This document shows, one piece after another, positions 36,384 through 45,020 of a stretch of 64,000 nt of DNA; within the stretch, counting starts at the first letter, position 1, and every line of letters begins with the position of its first letter. The notes below the pieces were generated by a model that did not search any database, had not been told where the DNA came from, and was given only the letters and a program-made list of their open reading frames with translations. The stretch is from Tolypothrix sp. PCC 7910 (lineage in GTDB: Bacteria; Cyanobacteriota; Cyanobacteriia; Cyanobacteriales; Nostocaceae). The stretch spans positions 3,659,501 through 3,723,500 of the forward strand of contig NZ_CP050440.1 in NCBI RefSeq assembly GCF_011769525.1, read 5' to 3'. Made by a program: the position numbers and the translations under genes.

Positions 36384-39185
36384 ATGGCTCGATATGCCCT
36401 GATAATTGGCATTGCCAAGTATGACAACTTCACTAACCTACCAAAAGCTGTTGATGATGCAGAAAAAATCGCACAGCTATTAAAAGAACACGGTCGCTTT
36501 GATGTGCAGCCGTTACCTGGTAAATTAATCGAGAGTGAAAATTGCTGGCAAGTCACTGCTGAGAAAAAATTAATTGGTAAAGAACTCGGACAAGCGCTGA
36601 GGCTGTTTTTACTGGAGAAAGCCAAAGGTAGCGAAGCGCTGATTTATTTTGCAGGACATGGATTTGAAGCACCCAGCCTCACAGGTGAACCGAAGGGGTA
36701 TTTGGCTACTTCAGATTGTCATAAAGATGGGCAAAATGCGATCGCCTTTGATGACTTCAACACCTTAATTGCGAAATCTCAACTCAGCAGCCTGGTAGTA
36801 CTGTTAGATTGCTGTTACGCTGGCTCATTACTAGAAAGAAGCTTCATCAGATCTAGTTTTCCAATCTTCAACAGCAAACAAGACTACTGCTTAATTACAG
36901 CCTCCCGTGCGTTTGAAAGAGCTAGGGAAGATGCGGAAGGTGGAATTTTCACCAAAGCAGTCATCAAAGGATTATCTCGCGATAAAGCGGATGAGACTAC
37001 AGGTGAAGTCAACGCCAACGACTTGATGAGCTTCGTATCGCGGGAACTCAAGGGAAGCGGACAAGAAGCAATTTACATGGGTGGTGGTAGGTCGATTCCC
37101 TTAGTTTTTTATCCGCCACAGAATCCGGTAGCATCTGGGGTGGTAAGTGAAGAATGTCCTTACCGAGGATTAGAAGCGTTTGACAAAGAACACGCCAAAT
37201 TCTTTTTTGGTCGCCAAAAAGTAGTTAACTTAATTCAACAGAAACTAGAACAAGCTAACTTTATTCCCATCATTGGCGCATCGGGAAGTGGTAAATCTTC
37301 GGTGGTTAAGGCTGGTTTAATTCCAGTGTTAGAAAATAATGGCTGGCAAGTATTAGAGATGACACCAGATGTCGAGCCGTTAGCTGAGTTGAGAGGAGTA
37401 TTTAAAACATTTTTCTCTAACACCAGAGAACTTTACGATTTGATTCGCAAGCACCCAGAAGGTTTACGTCAGTTAGTGTTACGCCTTCCTGATTCTGAGC
37501 GTTTCTTATTGCTGGTAGATCAATTTGAAGAAGTTTTTACACTTTGTCCCAAAGAAGAGGAAAGACACAGGTTTATTGAGCTATTAACACAATGTCACAA
37601 AGGGCGGTTGGCAATTATCACGACGATGCGAGCAGATTTTCTCGAACCTTGTTTGAATTATGAATCGCTGACGCAATTAATTCAAGAACAGACAGTTTAT
37701 ATGCCGCCATTGCTAGGAGGAGAATTAGAAGAAGCGATCGCATCCCCAGCTAACTTGCAAGGTTATCAGTTAGAGAGAGGTTTACTCGGAACTATTCAGC
37801 AAGATGTTATCGGGCAAGAAAAAGGCTGCTTACCTCTGTTACAGTTTGCGCTGACTGAACTTTGGCAACAGCGCGATCAACAAGCACATCAGTTGACAGT
37901 TGCTAAGTATAAAGAACTGGGTGGAGTAACTGGAGCGCTAAATCGCCATGCAGAAAATCTATATCAAGGTTTCACTCCACAGCAGCAAGATTGGGTGAAG
38001 CGGATTTTTTTAAAGTTGGTGCGTACTGGGTCACAAACTAAAGATACTCGACAATGGCAAGCTAAAACAAAATTGTTGAGCATTGCTGGTGAAAATCCAG
38101 ATGAGCAGCAAGTCATCAGTGATGTTTTAGAAAGGCTAATTCAGGGACGTTTGCTAGTACTTGACTGCGAAGCCACAGGAGAAATTTGGGTAGATTTAGC
38201 TCACGAAGCCTTGATGGAAGCTTGGGAAAGGTTTGCTAAGTGGCGTAAAACAGGGAGGGAATTTAGACGATTAATTAATAGGTTAGAAGATGCCTTTCGC
38301 GAGTGGCAAGAGCAACCAGATGATGGAAATTTAATGATGGGTAGATTGCTGACTCAAGTGCAACATAAATGGCAAGAATTAGAACCAGAAATGGACACCA
38401 CAGTTAAAGACTTTTATCACCGCAGTGTTGTATTTGAACAACAAAAACTTCAGCTATATGAAGCTGCTAATCAAGCAAAAAGATTATTTTTAGCAAATAT
38501 GAGTTATGAACTCCGTACACCAATGAATGCTCTTCTTGGTTTCACCCAGGTAATGAGTAATGACAATTCTTTATCTGCTGAGAATAAAGAGAATTTGGCA
38601 ATTATCAATCGTGCTGGCGAGCATCTCCTGAATTTAATTAACGACATCCTCGACCTGTCAAAAATTGAAGCAGGGAAAATGACTTTCTACCCACGGATAT
38701 TTGATATCGAAACCCTGATCAATAACATTGTCCTCTTCATTAAGCCAGCAATAGAAAAAAATGGCAATATTTTAGAAGTAGATTGTAATCAGCATCTTGG
38801 CACAATGTATGCAGATGAAACTAGAATGCGGCAAGTGCTGTTAAATCTGTTGAGTAATGCAGCTAAGTTTACGAAAAATGGAAAGGTAAGGCTGATTGTT
38901 AACAGTGAAGAACAATCACTACAAGATACGTTGAAACCTACTGTAGTTGACATGATAACTTTCACAGTTATAGATACAGGCATTGGTATATCTGATAATC
39001 TACAGGAAAATTTATTTGAACCATTTACAACAGGAGATACATCCAAAAAATATGGTGGGGTTGGATTAGGTTTGGCTATTAGCCATCATTTTTGCAAAAT
39101 GATGGGTGGTGATATTTTTGTCAAAAGTAAGCTGGGAGAAGGTTCTACTTTTACTGTGCGTCTACCGCGCAATATAAATCTATAA
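36384..39185 (+). CDS. Caspase (C14)-nSTAND ATPase-histidine kinase fusion, H-box His replaced by Tyr
   Basis: 933 residues from ATG 36384 (an upstream start would add 23 residues before MARYALIIGIAKYD). Order: caspase-like peptidase (residues 1-245) with dyad His92 (YFAGHGFEA) and Cys144 (LLDCCYAGS); linker SEECPYRGLEAFDKEHAKFF leading into an nSTAND ATPase with Walker A GASGSGKS (298-305) and Walker B LLLVDQFEE (375-383) and a helical C-part to about 690; then a HisKA-like domain and a full HATPase (N-box NLLSNAAKFT, DTGIGISDN, GGVGLGLAI). The H-box reads MSYELRTPMNALLGF: Tyr708 (codon TAT, 38505-38507) replaces His. Probable NTP-regulated cell-death or defence effector. Confidence 0.92.
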   Translation: MARYALIIGIAKYDNFTNLPKAVDDAEKIAQLLKEHGRFDVQPLPGKLIESENCWQVTAEKKLIGKELGQALRLFLLEKAKGSEALIYFAGHGFEAPSLTGEPKGYLATSDCHKDGQNAIAFDDFNTLIAKSQLSSLVVLLDCCYAGSLLERSFIRSSFPIFNSKQDYCLITASRAFERAREDAEGGIFTKAVIKGLSRDKADETTGEVNANDLMSFVSRELKGSGQEAIYMGGGRSIPLVFYPPQNPVASGVVSEECPYRGLEAFDKEHAKFFFGRQKVVNLIQQKLEQANFIPIIGASGSGKSSVVKAGLIPVLENNGWQVLEMTPDVEPLAELRGVFKTFFSNTRELYDLIRKHPEGLRQLVLRLPDSERFLLLVDQFEEVFTLCPKEEERHRFIELLTQCHKGRLAIITTMRADFLEPCLNYESLTQLIQEQTVYMPPLLGGELEEAIASPANLQGYQLERGLLGTIQQDVIGQEKGCLPLLQFALTELWQQRDQQAHQLTVAKYKELGGVTGALNRHAENLYQGFTPQQQDWVKRIFLKLVRTGSQTKDTRQWQAKTKLLSIAGENPDEQQVISDVLERLIQGRLLVLDCEATGEIWVDLAHEALMEAWERFAKWRKTGREFRRLINRLEDAFREWQEQPDDGNLMMGRLLTQVQHKWQELEPEMDTTVKDFYHRSVVFEQQKLQLYEAANQAKRLFLANMSYELRTPMNALLGFTQVMSNDNSLSAENKENLAIINRAGEHLLNLINDILDLSKIEAGKMTFYPRIFDIETLINNIVLFIKPAIEKNGNILEVDCNQHLGTMYADETRMRQVLLNLLSNAAKFTKNGKVRLIVNSEEQSLQDTLKPTVVDMITFTVIDTGIGISDNLQENLFEPFTTGDTSKKYGGVGLGLAISHHFCKMMGGDIFVKSKLGEGSTFTVRLPRNINL

Positions 39186-39244
39186 GCTAATGTAAAGTGC
39201 GATCGCCACTCTATAGAAGCTTTTAACTTCAGTTTCTGCCATCA

Positions 39245-39433
39245 GAACTTGGAACTTCATGTTCCGAACTCGGAATTTCATGCTCAGAACTTGAAACTTC
39301 ATGTCCCGAACCCGAAACTTCATGTTCCGAACTCGAAATTTCATGCTCAGAACTCGAAACTTGGTGTTCCGAACTCAAAACTTCACCCTCAGAACTCGGA
39401 ACTTGGTGTTCCGAACTCGAAACTTCATGCTCA
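39245..39433. repeat. 21-bp tandem repeat array (nine units)
   Basis: Nine head-to-tail 21-bp units of consensus GAACTCGAAACTTCATG plus four bases; units ending GTTCC and GCTCA largely alternate, giving a 42-bp superperiod. As 21 is a multiple of three, both strands stay open and yield spurious peptides. Diverged single units continue to about 39460 and recur at 39515-39545 and 40015-40075. Confidence 0.95.
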
Positions 39434-39452
39434 GAACTGCAACATCCGAGAT

Positions 39453-39638
39453 TCAAAGCCGAATAATGGTGAGTAAAGTGCGTAGATGTAACCCTTGGGT
39501 TACATCGCTGATCCTTTGAACACGGAACTTTGGGTTCAGAATTAAAGCAGGTCGTCTTTTAGTGGCAAATGCATCAGAAAATGGGAAAGGCACGGAGATA
39601 ACATCGCCTTTGACCAAGTTTTCTACAGATCCTTCCAA
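39453..39638 (-). pseudogene. PemK/MazF-type toxin fragment
   Basis: Only the first 35 residues look like the family: GSVENLVKGDVISVPFPFSD with KRRPALILN, the conserved opening of PemK/MazF-like endoribonucleases. After residue 35 the frame enters GAACTCGGAA-type repeat sequence (HLRTLLTIIRL and so on) and stops. The catalytic C-terminal two thirds are missing. Its start overlaps the end of the upstream antitoxin-like gene by 16 bp, the usual toxin-antitoxin arrangement. Non-functional as a toxin. Confidence 0.75.
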
Positions 39639-39901
39639 GCTTCGTCTTCCTCTGGATCAAGCCAAATTGTACTCAGTGATGACTCACTCAGTTCGAGAAA
39701 ATCTTTTATGAGTATTTGCGAATCATCTACCTCGCTAACCGACAAATTCTGAACTATTTCAATTGGTAGCCCAGTAAGTTTTGCTACTAGAGATAAATCA
39801 ATTCCCTCCCGCAGCATATTCTGTGCAACTTGGGTTAACGCCTGTTGCCAACCTTGCTCCCATGCTTCCCTTAAACTTTGAGATCTAATTGCTTTCGTCA
39901 T
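39623..39901 (-). CDS. Antitoxin-like protein with Rpn-type N-terminal part
   Basis: 92 residues. The C-terminal third (DFLELSESSLSTIWLDPEED, then EAWKDL) looks like a short antitoxin paired with PemK/MazF-type toxins. The N-terminal half (REAWEQGWQQALTQVAQNML and EGIDLSLVAKLTGLPIEIVQ) looks like the C-terminal tail of Rpn/YhgA-type transposase-related nucleases. It may be a chimera formed by deletion. It overlaps the toxin remnant downstream and, by ATGA, a gene remnant upstream. Confidence 0.6.
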   Translation of the reverse strand: MTKAIRSQSLREAWEQGWQQALTQVAQNMLREGIDLSLVAKLTGLPIEIVQNLSVSEVDDSQILIKDFLELSESSLSTIWLDPEEDEAWKDL

Positions 39902-39993
39902 GCATCATTATCTGTTGCAGGCGCTTCAATAATACCTTGAATATAGCGCTTCCATTTACGCTGATGAATGATGGCGAATAAATCCTGTAGGCT
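39898..39993 (-). pseudogene. C-terminal remnant of an unidentified gene
   Basis: A 31-codon frame preceded by a stop: LQDLFAIIHQRKWKRYIQGI with IEAPATDNDA, ending in TGA that overlaps the ATG of the downstream antitoxin-like gene. It lacks a start codon. The translational-coupling overlap suggests it was the upstream partner in a former operon. Confidence 0.45.
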
Positions 39994-40083
39994 TCACCCA
40001 TCAGAGAAAACGCTTATCCTTTGAACACGGAACTTCAACTTCAGAACTGCAACATCCGAAATCCAAAGGAAACTGCACCCCTA

Positions 40084-41253
40084 TTAATTCCCTAGAATTG
40101 TTTGCAAACCTTGCACCAATCTCTCCATTCCTGTTTTTACCGTCTCTTGTTGCAGCGCACCGTAAGCAACACGCAGATAACATCCGTCTTCCATGCCAAA
40201 GGTTGTACCAGGAATCACTGCTACTTGATGTTCCTGTATAAGTTTTTTGACTAACTCAAAAGCATTCATTTGGGTATGAACTTTTAAGAAGAAATAAAAA
40301 GCACCATCCGCAGGGGTAATGGTACACAAGCCTTGTAGATGATTGAGCGATTCAATAACAACTTCTCTGACTTGGGAAATTGCACCAATATTTTCCTTTA
40401 AATACTCTTCTTTAGCTTGCAATGCTCCTAACGCTGCATACTGAGAAATGACTGGCGCACAAATCAAAATAGTATCTTGGACTTTTTTCACAGGAACTAG
40501 CAGATGTTGGGGAATCACCATATAACCGATGCGCCAACTAGCAAAACCGTAGGCTTTGGAAAGGCTATACAAGGAAATGGTGTAATCGCTACTATTGGCA
40601 AAGGCAGCCGGAGAAATATGTTTTACACCGTTATAGGTAAAGTATTCGTATGCCTCATCGCTAATGTGATAAATCCCGCGATCGCCACATAATTGATTAA
40701 CTTGCCGCAATGCTGCTTCTGAATACACTACCCCTGTAGGATTATTGGGGGAAATAGTAACAACTGCCCTAGTTTTAGGTGTAATTGCTTGGGCGATCGC
40801 ATCTGGACGCAATTGGTAATTTTCATCGGTATCTACTAACACCGGACGACAACCCGCCATTGCGATCGCCATTTCATGGTTGAAATAGTAGGGTTTATTG
40901 AGAATAATCTCATCACCAGGGCTAGTAATCGCTAGAATGGCGTTCATAAACCCCATGTTGCTGCCTGCGGTGACAACTATGCAGTTATTTTGATTAATTT
41001 CAATGCCATTAAAGGCTTGTAATTTTGCTGCTAAGGCTGCTATTAATGGTGGAATTCCCTCAACTGCTTTGTATAAATTATTCGTTGGTTCAGCCAGGAA
41101 CTTGGCTAAAAACTCTTGTGCTTGTGGTGGTGGATTGTAGGAAACCACACCTTGTCCTAAAGAAATAGTTCCTGGCGAATTTGTAATTAATTCCCCAACA
41201 ACAGGAATGATTGGCGTTTGCACCGCCTGCATACGAGATGTTAGGGATTCCAT
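40084..41253 (-). CDS. Class I/II PLP-dependent aminotransferase
   Basis: 389 residues. Fold type I aminotransferase of the aspartate aminotransferase superfamily. Visible: ISLGQGVVSYNPP, TAGSNMGFMNAILAITSPGD, the SPNNPTGVVYS block, Asp199 in HISDEAYEYF, and the PLP lysine Lys233 in YSLSKAYGFASWRIGYMV. The terminal Arg that binds the carboxylate is probably in CYLRVAYGAL. It lies only 6 bp downstream of the CcmK-like gene on the same strand, so the two are probably co-transcribed. Substrate not deducible. Confidence 0.93.
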   Translation of the reverse strand: MESLTSRMQAVQTPIIPVVGELITNSPGTISLGQGVVSYNPPPQAQEFLAKFLAEPTNNLYKAVEGIPPLIAALAAKLQAFNGIEINQNNCIVVTAGSNMGFMNAILAITSPGDEIILNKPYYFNHEMAIAMAGCRPVLVDTDENYQLRPDAIAQAITPKTRAVVTISPNNPTGVVYSEAALRQVNQLCGDRGIYHISDEAYEYFTYNGVKHISPAAFANSSDYTISLYSLSKAYGFASWRIGYMVIPQHLLVPVKKVQDTILICAPVISQYAALGALQAKEEYLKENIGAISQVREVVIESLNHLQGLCTITPADGAFYFFLKVHTQMNAFELVKKLIQEHQVAVIPGTTFGMEDGCYLRVAYGALQQETVKTGMERLVQGLQTILGN

Positions 41254-41259
41254 ATCAAA

Positions 41260-41598
41260 TTAAGCTGAAAGGGGCGGAGGAAAGCGGATATCGGCATTAA
41301 ATTGCTCAACATTGGCGCTGCGATGAATCGGTAACACATATTCTAAATTTTCATGGGGACGGGGAATGATGTGATGCGAAAGCACTTCACCACCATTCAC
41401 TCGTCCTACTGCTTCTAATCCTGCACCTACTGCAACAGTTACCTCGCCCACTTCCCCCCGAATCAACACCGTAATTCGCCCCAAATCAGTATTTTCATAC
41501 CCTACAAGGGTGATCCGCGCTGCTTTACACATCGCATCCCCAACTTCCACAGCTGCGGGTATGCCATAAACTTCAATCATGCCGAGTGCTAGTGTCAT
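41260..41598 (-). CDS. CcmK-like carboxysome shell protein (BMC domain)
   Basis: 112 residues, one Pfam00936-type BMC domain forming hexamers of the carboxysome facet. Starts [20 protein letters not shown], like CcmK1/K2. The central pore loop differs: CcmK1/K2 have Lys36-Ile-Gly-Ser before Gly-Arg, while this protein has Asn36-Thr37-Asp38-Leu39 (YENTDLGR). A loss of the pore lysine and gain of an Asp implies different permeability. It has a C-terminal extension after [18 protein letters not shown]. It is not in the main ccm operon and sits with an aminotransferase. Possibly one of the minor CcmK classes (K5/K6). Confidence 0.9.
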   Translation of the reverse strand: MTLALGMIEVYGIPAAVEVGDAMCKAARITLVGYENTDLGRITVLIRGEVGEVTVAVGAGLEAVGRVNGGEVLSHHIIPRPHENLEYVLPIHRSANVEQFNADIRFPPPLSA

Positions 41599-41698
41599 AG
41601 GTTAGGGAATGGGCATGGGGGATGGGGCATGGGGCATTGGTTATTTCTCCTCTGCTTCCTCTGCTTCCTCATCTCCCTCATCCCCTTCATCTCCTCTA

Positions 41699-43081
41699 TC
41701 AAGTACTTGCCATACTCAGCTGCGACTCTTGACGCGCACGCTTACCTGTAATCACCATTTTGACACCATTCGCAGGCGCAAGGGTAAGACCTCGGCGTTT
41801 GGGTTGTTCGGGTTGATTATCAACTAGCGCCAGTTCATAATTTGCGAGGATTTTCGCTAGTACTAACTTCATTTCAAATTGAGCCAAAGCTTCGCCAATA
41901 CAGCGACGGGAACCGCCACCAAAGGGCATGAATTCATAAGGTGAAAATTGCCGTTCTAGAAAGCGTTCTGGCCTAAACTGCTTTGGATTTGGATATAAAT
42001 CTTCACGCTGATGCACTAAATACATACAGCCAACTACTGTTGTTCCTGGTTCTAGCTGATATTCCAATAATTCCACAGGTTCCTGCACTACCCTAGCAAA
42101 GGTCAACATTGCCACTGGATAAATCCGCAAAGTTTCATTACAAACTGCTGTGAGATAAGGTAGCCGGAAGATACTCATAGGATCAGGATTCTCTCCCAAA
42201 GTCTCGAGTTCTTGGAGTAATTTTTCGCGGACTTGGGGATGGTAATGAGTCCAATATAATGCCCAAGCCATTGCTGTGGCTGTGGTTTCATGTCCAGCAA
42301 ATAGCAGAGTCATTAATTCATCCCGTAACTCTTGATCTGTCATTGGCTGACCTTCTTCATCGTGAGCCGACATCAGCAATGAGAGAATATCGGTACGATT
42401 TGGATCGGGTTGCGATCGCCTTTCTGCAATTTCTGTGTAAAGCAATTGATCTATTTTCTCGCGATCGCGTACAAATTTACCCCAAGGACTCCAATCGCCT
42501 AAATTTTTTTGGAGGAAGGGAAAAAATAGGAAGCTTGAAGATAAAGGTGAGCGAAATAAATCTGACATCAATGCTGTCAAATGCTTGAGTTGTTGGCAGC
42601 GTTCTCCCTCATGCACTCCAAATACAGCTTCTAAAATGACTTGCAAGGATATCTCCTGCATCGCCTGACGAGCCAAGAAAGTTTGGTTTTTGGGTAACTG
42701 ACTCAACACTTTTTCGGTGATGTTAGAGATGATTTCACCGTAGGAACGCATTCTATCACCATGAAAGGAGGGCATGACTATCTGTCGCCGCCGCCTGTGG
42801 CGATCGCTATCCAGCATAATCATGGAATAGTCACCAATTAAAGGTTGTAGTATCTTATTTTTATCGCTAGGTGCAACAAACTTCTTGCGGTCATTGATTA
42901 AAATTTCTTGAATAGCTTGGGGATGGTTTACAAATACCCAAGGGTCTTGAGAACCTAGCAGGATAGTCGTAAAAATATCAGGATATTGCTGAGATGCTGT
43001 TTCCATATATCCAACAGGATCAGCAATCCACTTTAGTTTCTGAAGGAATGGGGGCGTTTTCAGAAGATTGGGTAGTTGCAT
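41699..43081 (-). CDS. Cytochrome P450 (CYP110-like)
   Basis: 460 residues, soluble heme monooxygenase. Heme-ligand Cys394 in FGGGSRRCIGEALAQFE; I-helix oxygen-binding LLFAGHETTATAM (260-271); K-helix ExxR in CNETLRIYPVA (316-319); PERF in FRPERFLE. The N-terminus lacks a membrane anchor. Sequence style (LFAGHETTA, SYGEIISNIT) recalls the CYP110 family of Nostoc, some members of which hydroxylate fatty acids or terpenes. It starts 265 bp from the exonuclease gene and ends 100 bp before the ccmK-like start; a CTTCCTCTGC-type repeat lies between them. Confidence 0.93.
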   Translation of the reverse strand: MQLPNLLKTPPFLQKLKWIADPVGYMETASQQYPDIFTTILLGSQDPWVFVNHPQAIQEILINDRKKFVAPSDKNKILQPLIGDYSMIMLDSDRHRRRRQIVMPSFHGDRMRSYGEIISNITEKVLSQLPKNQTFLARQAMQEISLQVILEAVFGVHEGERCQQLKHLTALMSDLFRSPLSSSFLFFPFLQKNLGDWSPWGKFVRDREKIDQLLYTEIAERRSQPDPNRTDILSLLMSAHDEEGQPMTDQELRDELMTLLFAGHETTATAMAWALYWTHYHPQVREKLLQELETLGENPDPMSIFRLPYLTAVCNETLRIYPVAMLTFARVVQEPVELLEYQLEPGTTVVGCMYLVHQREDLYPNPKQFRPERFLERQFSPYEFMPFGGGSRRCIGEALAQFEMKLVLAKILANYELALVDNQPEQPKRRGLTLAPANGVKMVITGKRARQESQLSMAST

Positions 43082-43346
43082 ATAAAAACACTTGAATTCA
43101 TGCCTGTGCTAAATATGCAGTGTACCCTTTTCTTCGTACTTGTGATGAAACAATTACTAATACCTAATTTTTTCTTGGTAATTTATGATTAAATTCCAAT
43201 AATTATTAATAAGCTAAAACATATCTATAGCCATCCTATTTCAGTTGTGAAAAATATCGTTTTTAGCTGTTGACTATTTACTGACAACGGTTAAGATCCC
43301 ACAACTCTAGATGTAATACTAATGCTGATTAGATTGTTACTAGAAA

Positions 43347-43910
43347 TCAACTAAGCTTTTGAGTCAGAATATATCTATATATAGTTGCGATATTGCGCGC
43401 ATCATCAATACCACGGTGGTGCGTACCTTTCAGTTCCATTCCTAAATGTTCGAGAGCCTGCGCCATACCAAATCTTTTAGATACGCCTAAATATTTGGAA
43501 AATTCCTCTTTAATATTTATATGTTCTGCACCAAAAGGATAAGGAACATGATGATATTTACAGTCTTGAATAAACTGACTTTTATCGTAATACCCCCAAG
43601 AACAAAAAATATTATTAGGAAATGAACTCATCCATTCTTTTAAATTGGCGATCGCCTCGGTAAATTTAGGCGCTGTTTCAATATCTTGTTGCTGAATACT
43701 AGTTAAACCTGTGCAGAATGGTGTTAATTGCGGATTTCTCACAGGTTGGATAAACTGTTGAAACTCTGAATCAATCTCCCAAGTATTACGATTGAGCATC
43801 ACTGCACCAATTTCGATGATCTCCATTTCTTGACGCGGAACAGTCCCGCGATCGCAACAGGTAGCTTCCAAATCTATGATGAGATAATAACAGTTATGTT
43901 GATTGTTCAT
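43347..43910 (-). CDS. DEDDh 3'-5' exonuclease (ERI1/KapD-like)
   Basis: 187 residues. DnaQ-fold exonuclease domain with YLIIDLEATCCDRG (first Asp-x-Glu), an ITEIG-like EIIEIGAVML segment, SWGYYDKSQFIQDC (third acidic residue) and HHRGIDDARNIATIYRYIL (His plus final Asp), all in family order. The spacing and the insert PRQEM resemble the ERI1/KapD group acting on structured RNA ends rather than polymerase proofreading subunits. Stand-alone, soluble. Confidence 0.9.
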   Translation of the reverse strand: MNNQHNCYYLIIDLEATCCDRGTVPRQEMEIIEIGAVMLNRNTWEIDSEFQQFIQPVRNPQLTPFCTGLTSIQQQDIETAPKFTEAIANLKEWMSSFPNNIFCSWGYYDKSQFIQDCKYHHVPYPFGAEHINIKEEFSKYLGVSKRFGMAQALEHLGMELKGTHHRGIDDARNIATIYRYILTQKLS

Positions 43911-44038
43911 GTTAATAAGTAAAAATATTTGCTCTGATTGTTTTATAAATTGCCAAAATAATCATATTTAGTAATTATATATTACAATAATACATAATGT
44001 AATACTCAAATAAAAACTCTGCAAACAACACTGAGGAA

Positions 44039-44503
44039 TTAAGTTGACGGAAAAGGTTTCAGCCAGCCAAGTTGTATAGCAGTATCGAGTGCGATCGCTG
44101 CGATCGCAAACCACAATATACTCTCAAGAGCTAGGACAAGATGAGGTAAAAGAGAAACTGTAATATTCCCACCGACTTCTATTTGAGTTAATCCTCTGAC
44201 TAAACCAAAGGCAAACACACCACCAGTTTTTAAGTGAGGATTATTATCTTTACGGATGATATAGCGGTAAGTAACACCAAATAGCAAGCCAGAGAAGGAA
44301 GCGATCGCACCACTCAGCAAAAAATGTAAAGTTAGCGGCTCAATTAAGAGCGTTGCGAATAGGGAAAAATACTTTGCCAGCACTAAAGTATTTATAAGAC
44401 TAGTGAAAATAAAAGCGAAACCCAGGGATAAACCGCCAATCATCCCAGCTTTCAAAGATTCTAGGCGTTCCGCCATCAGTTGAGCATCTAAAATTCTATT
44501 CAC
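44039..44503 (-). CDS. Hypothetical membrane protein
   Basis: 154 residues, four predicted spans (GMIGGLSLGFAFIFTSLINT; FATLLIEPLTLHFLLSGAIA; SFSGLLFGVTYRYII; LVLALESILWFAIAAIALDT). A basic cytoplasmic loop YRYIIRKDNNPHLKTGG lies between spans three and four. No named family recognised, but the regular layout suggests a conserved cyanobacterial protein. A HIP1-rich 3' end. Confidence 0.75.
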   Translation of the reverse strand: MNRILDAQLMAERLESLKAGMIGGLSLGFAFIFTSLINTLVLAKYFSLFATLLIEPLTLHFLLSGAIASFSGLLFGVTYRYIIRKDNNPHLKTGGVFAFGLVRGLTQIEVGGNITVSLLPHLVLALESILWFAIAAIALDTAIQLGWLKPFPST

Positions 44504-44580
44504 AATTTTGCAACGCTTCCTTGCAAGTCAACCAATATAGAGTGTAAGCTTTCTTCCCCCATTACCCAATCCCCATTACC

Positions 44581-44609
44581 CCTAATCCCCACTCCCTGCG
44601 GTCGTGGGG
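44581..44609 (+). repeat. 29-bp dispersed repeat, copy 2
   Basis: Identical to the reverse complement of 30961-30989. It lies in a tract of CCCCATTACC and CCCCTAATCC short repeats upstream of petN. Confidence 0.85.
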
Positions 44610-44686
44610 GCCCCGAGTTCCCTAATGCCCCTTTCCCAGTATGATTAATAAAAGAACCGTTTTGTAATTATTTTAAAAGTGGGACT

Positions 44687-44776
44687 ATGGCGATTTTGAC
44701 ATTGGGATGGGTATCACTGTTGGTCGTATTCACTTGGTCAATTGCAATGGTAGTTTGGGGCCGTAACGGACTATAG
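44687..44776 (+). CDS. petN: Cytochrome b6-f complex subunit VIII
   Basis: 29 residues with one membrane span, beginning [20 protein letters not shown] and ending in WGRNGL; length and sequence match PetN. It is a small structural subunit of the thylakoid cytochrome b6f complex, which passes electrons from plastoquinol to plastocyanin or cytochrome c6. A second small membrane protein gene starts eight bases after its stop, suggesting one transcript. Confidence 0.96.
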   Translation: MAILTLGWVSLLVVFTWSIAMVVWGRNGL

Positions 44777-44783
44777 AAGCATC

Positions 44784-44945
44784 GTGGAAAGTCCATTCCT
44801 GAGTATTTTGGCATTAGTTGCTGTAGTGCTGCTAGTCGCAGTCACAGGAGGCGTTGGTTATTTAACTCTGGCAGATTGGCGCGATCGCCGTCTTCGAGAA
44901 AATGAAAAACGCGAAACCAAACGCAGTACTCCCAAGCGGAAGTGA
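44784..44945 (+). CDS. Small single-span membrane protein downstream of petN
   Basis: 53 residues from a GTG at 44784. One span (LSILALVAVVLLVAVTGGVG) followed by a strongly basic cytoplasmic tail (DWRDRRLRENEKRETKRSTP and KRK). It starts 7 bp after the petN stop, so it is probably co-transcribed. Not recognised; a b6f- or thylakoid-associated role is only a guess from position. Confidence 0.7.
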   Translation: MESPFLSILALVAVVLLVAVTGGVGYLTLADWRDRRLRENEKRETKRSTPKRK

Positions 44946-44996
44946 TTTCTCCTTGGCATAGTACAGACCAATTTTCTAGAGTCAAAAATTGTTTCT

Positions 44997-45020
44997 GAGG
45001 GGTAGCGATCGCTACCCCTC
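44997..45020. terminator. Palindrome downstream of the petN unit
   Basis: A perfect 24-bp palindrome centred on a HIP1 site GCGATCGC (arms GAGGGGTAGCGA). It could terminate the petN transcript, although no T run follows. Confidence 0.5.

Noticed and set aside
39229-39519. Open frames on both strands through the 21-bp repeat array
   Set aside because: The period is a multiple of three, so open frames are automatic; the peptides are pure repeat translation with no start context.
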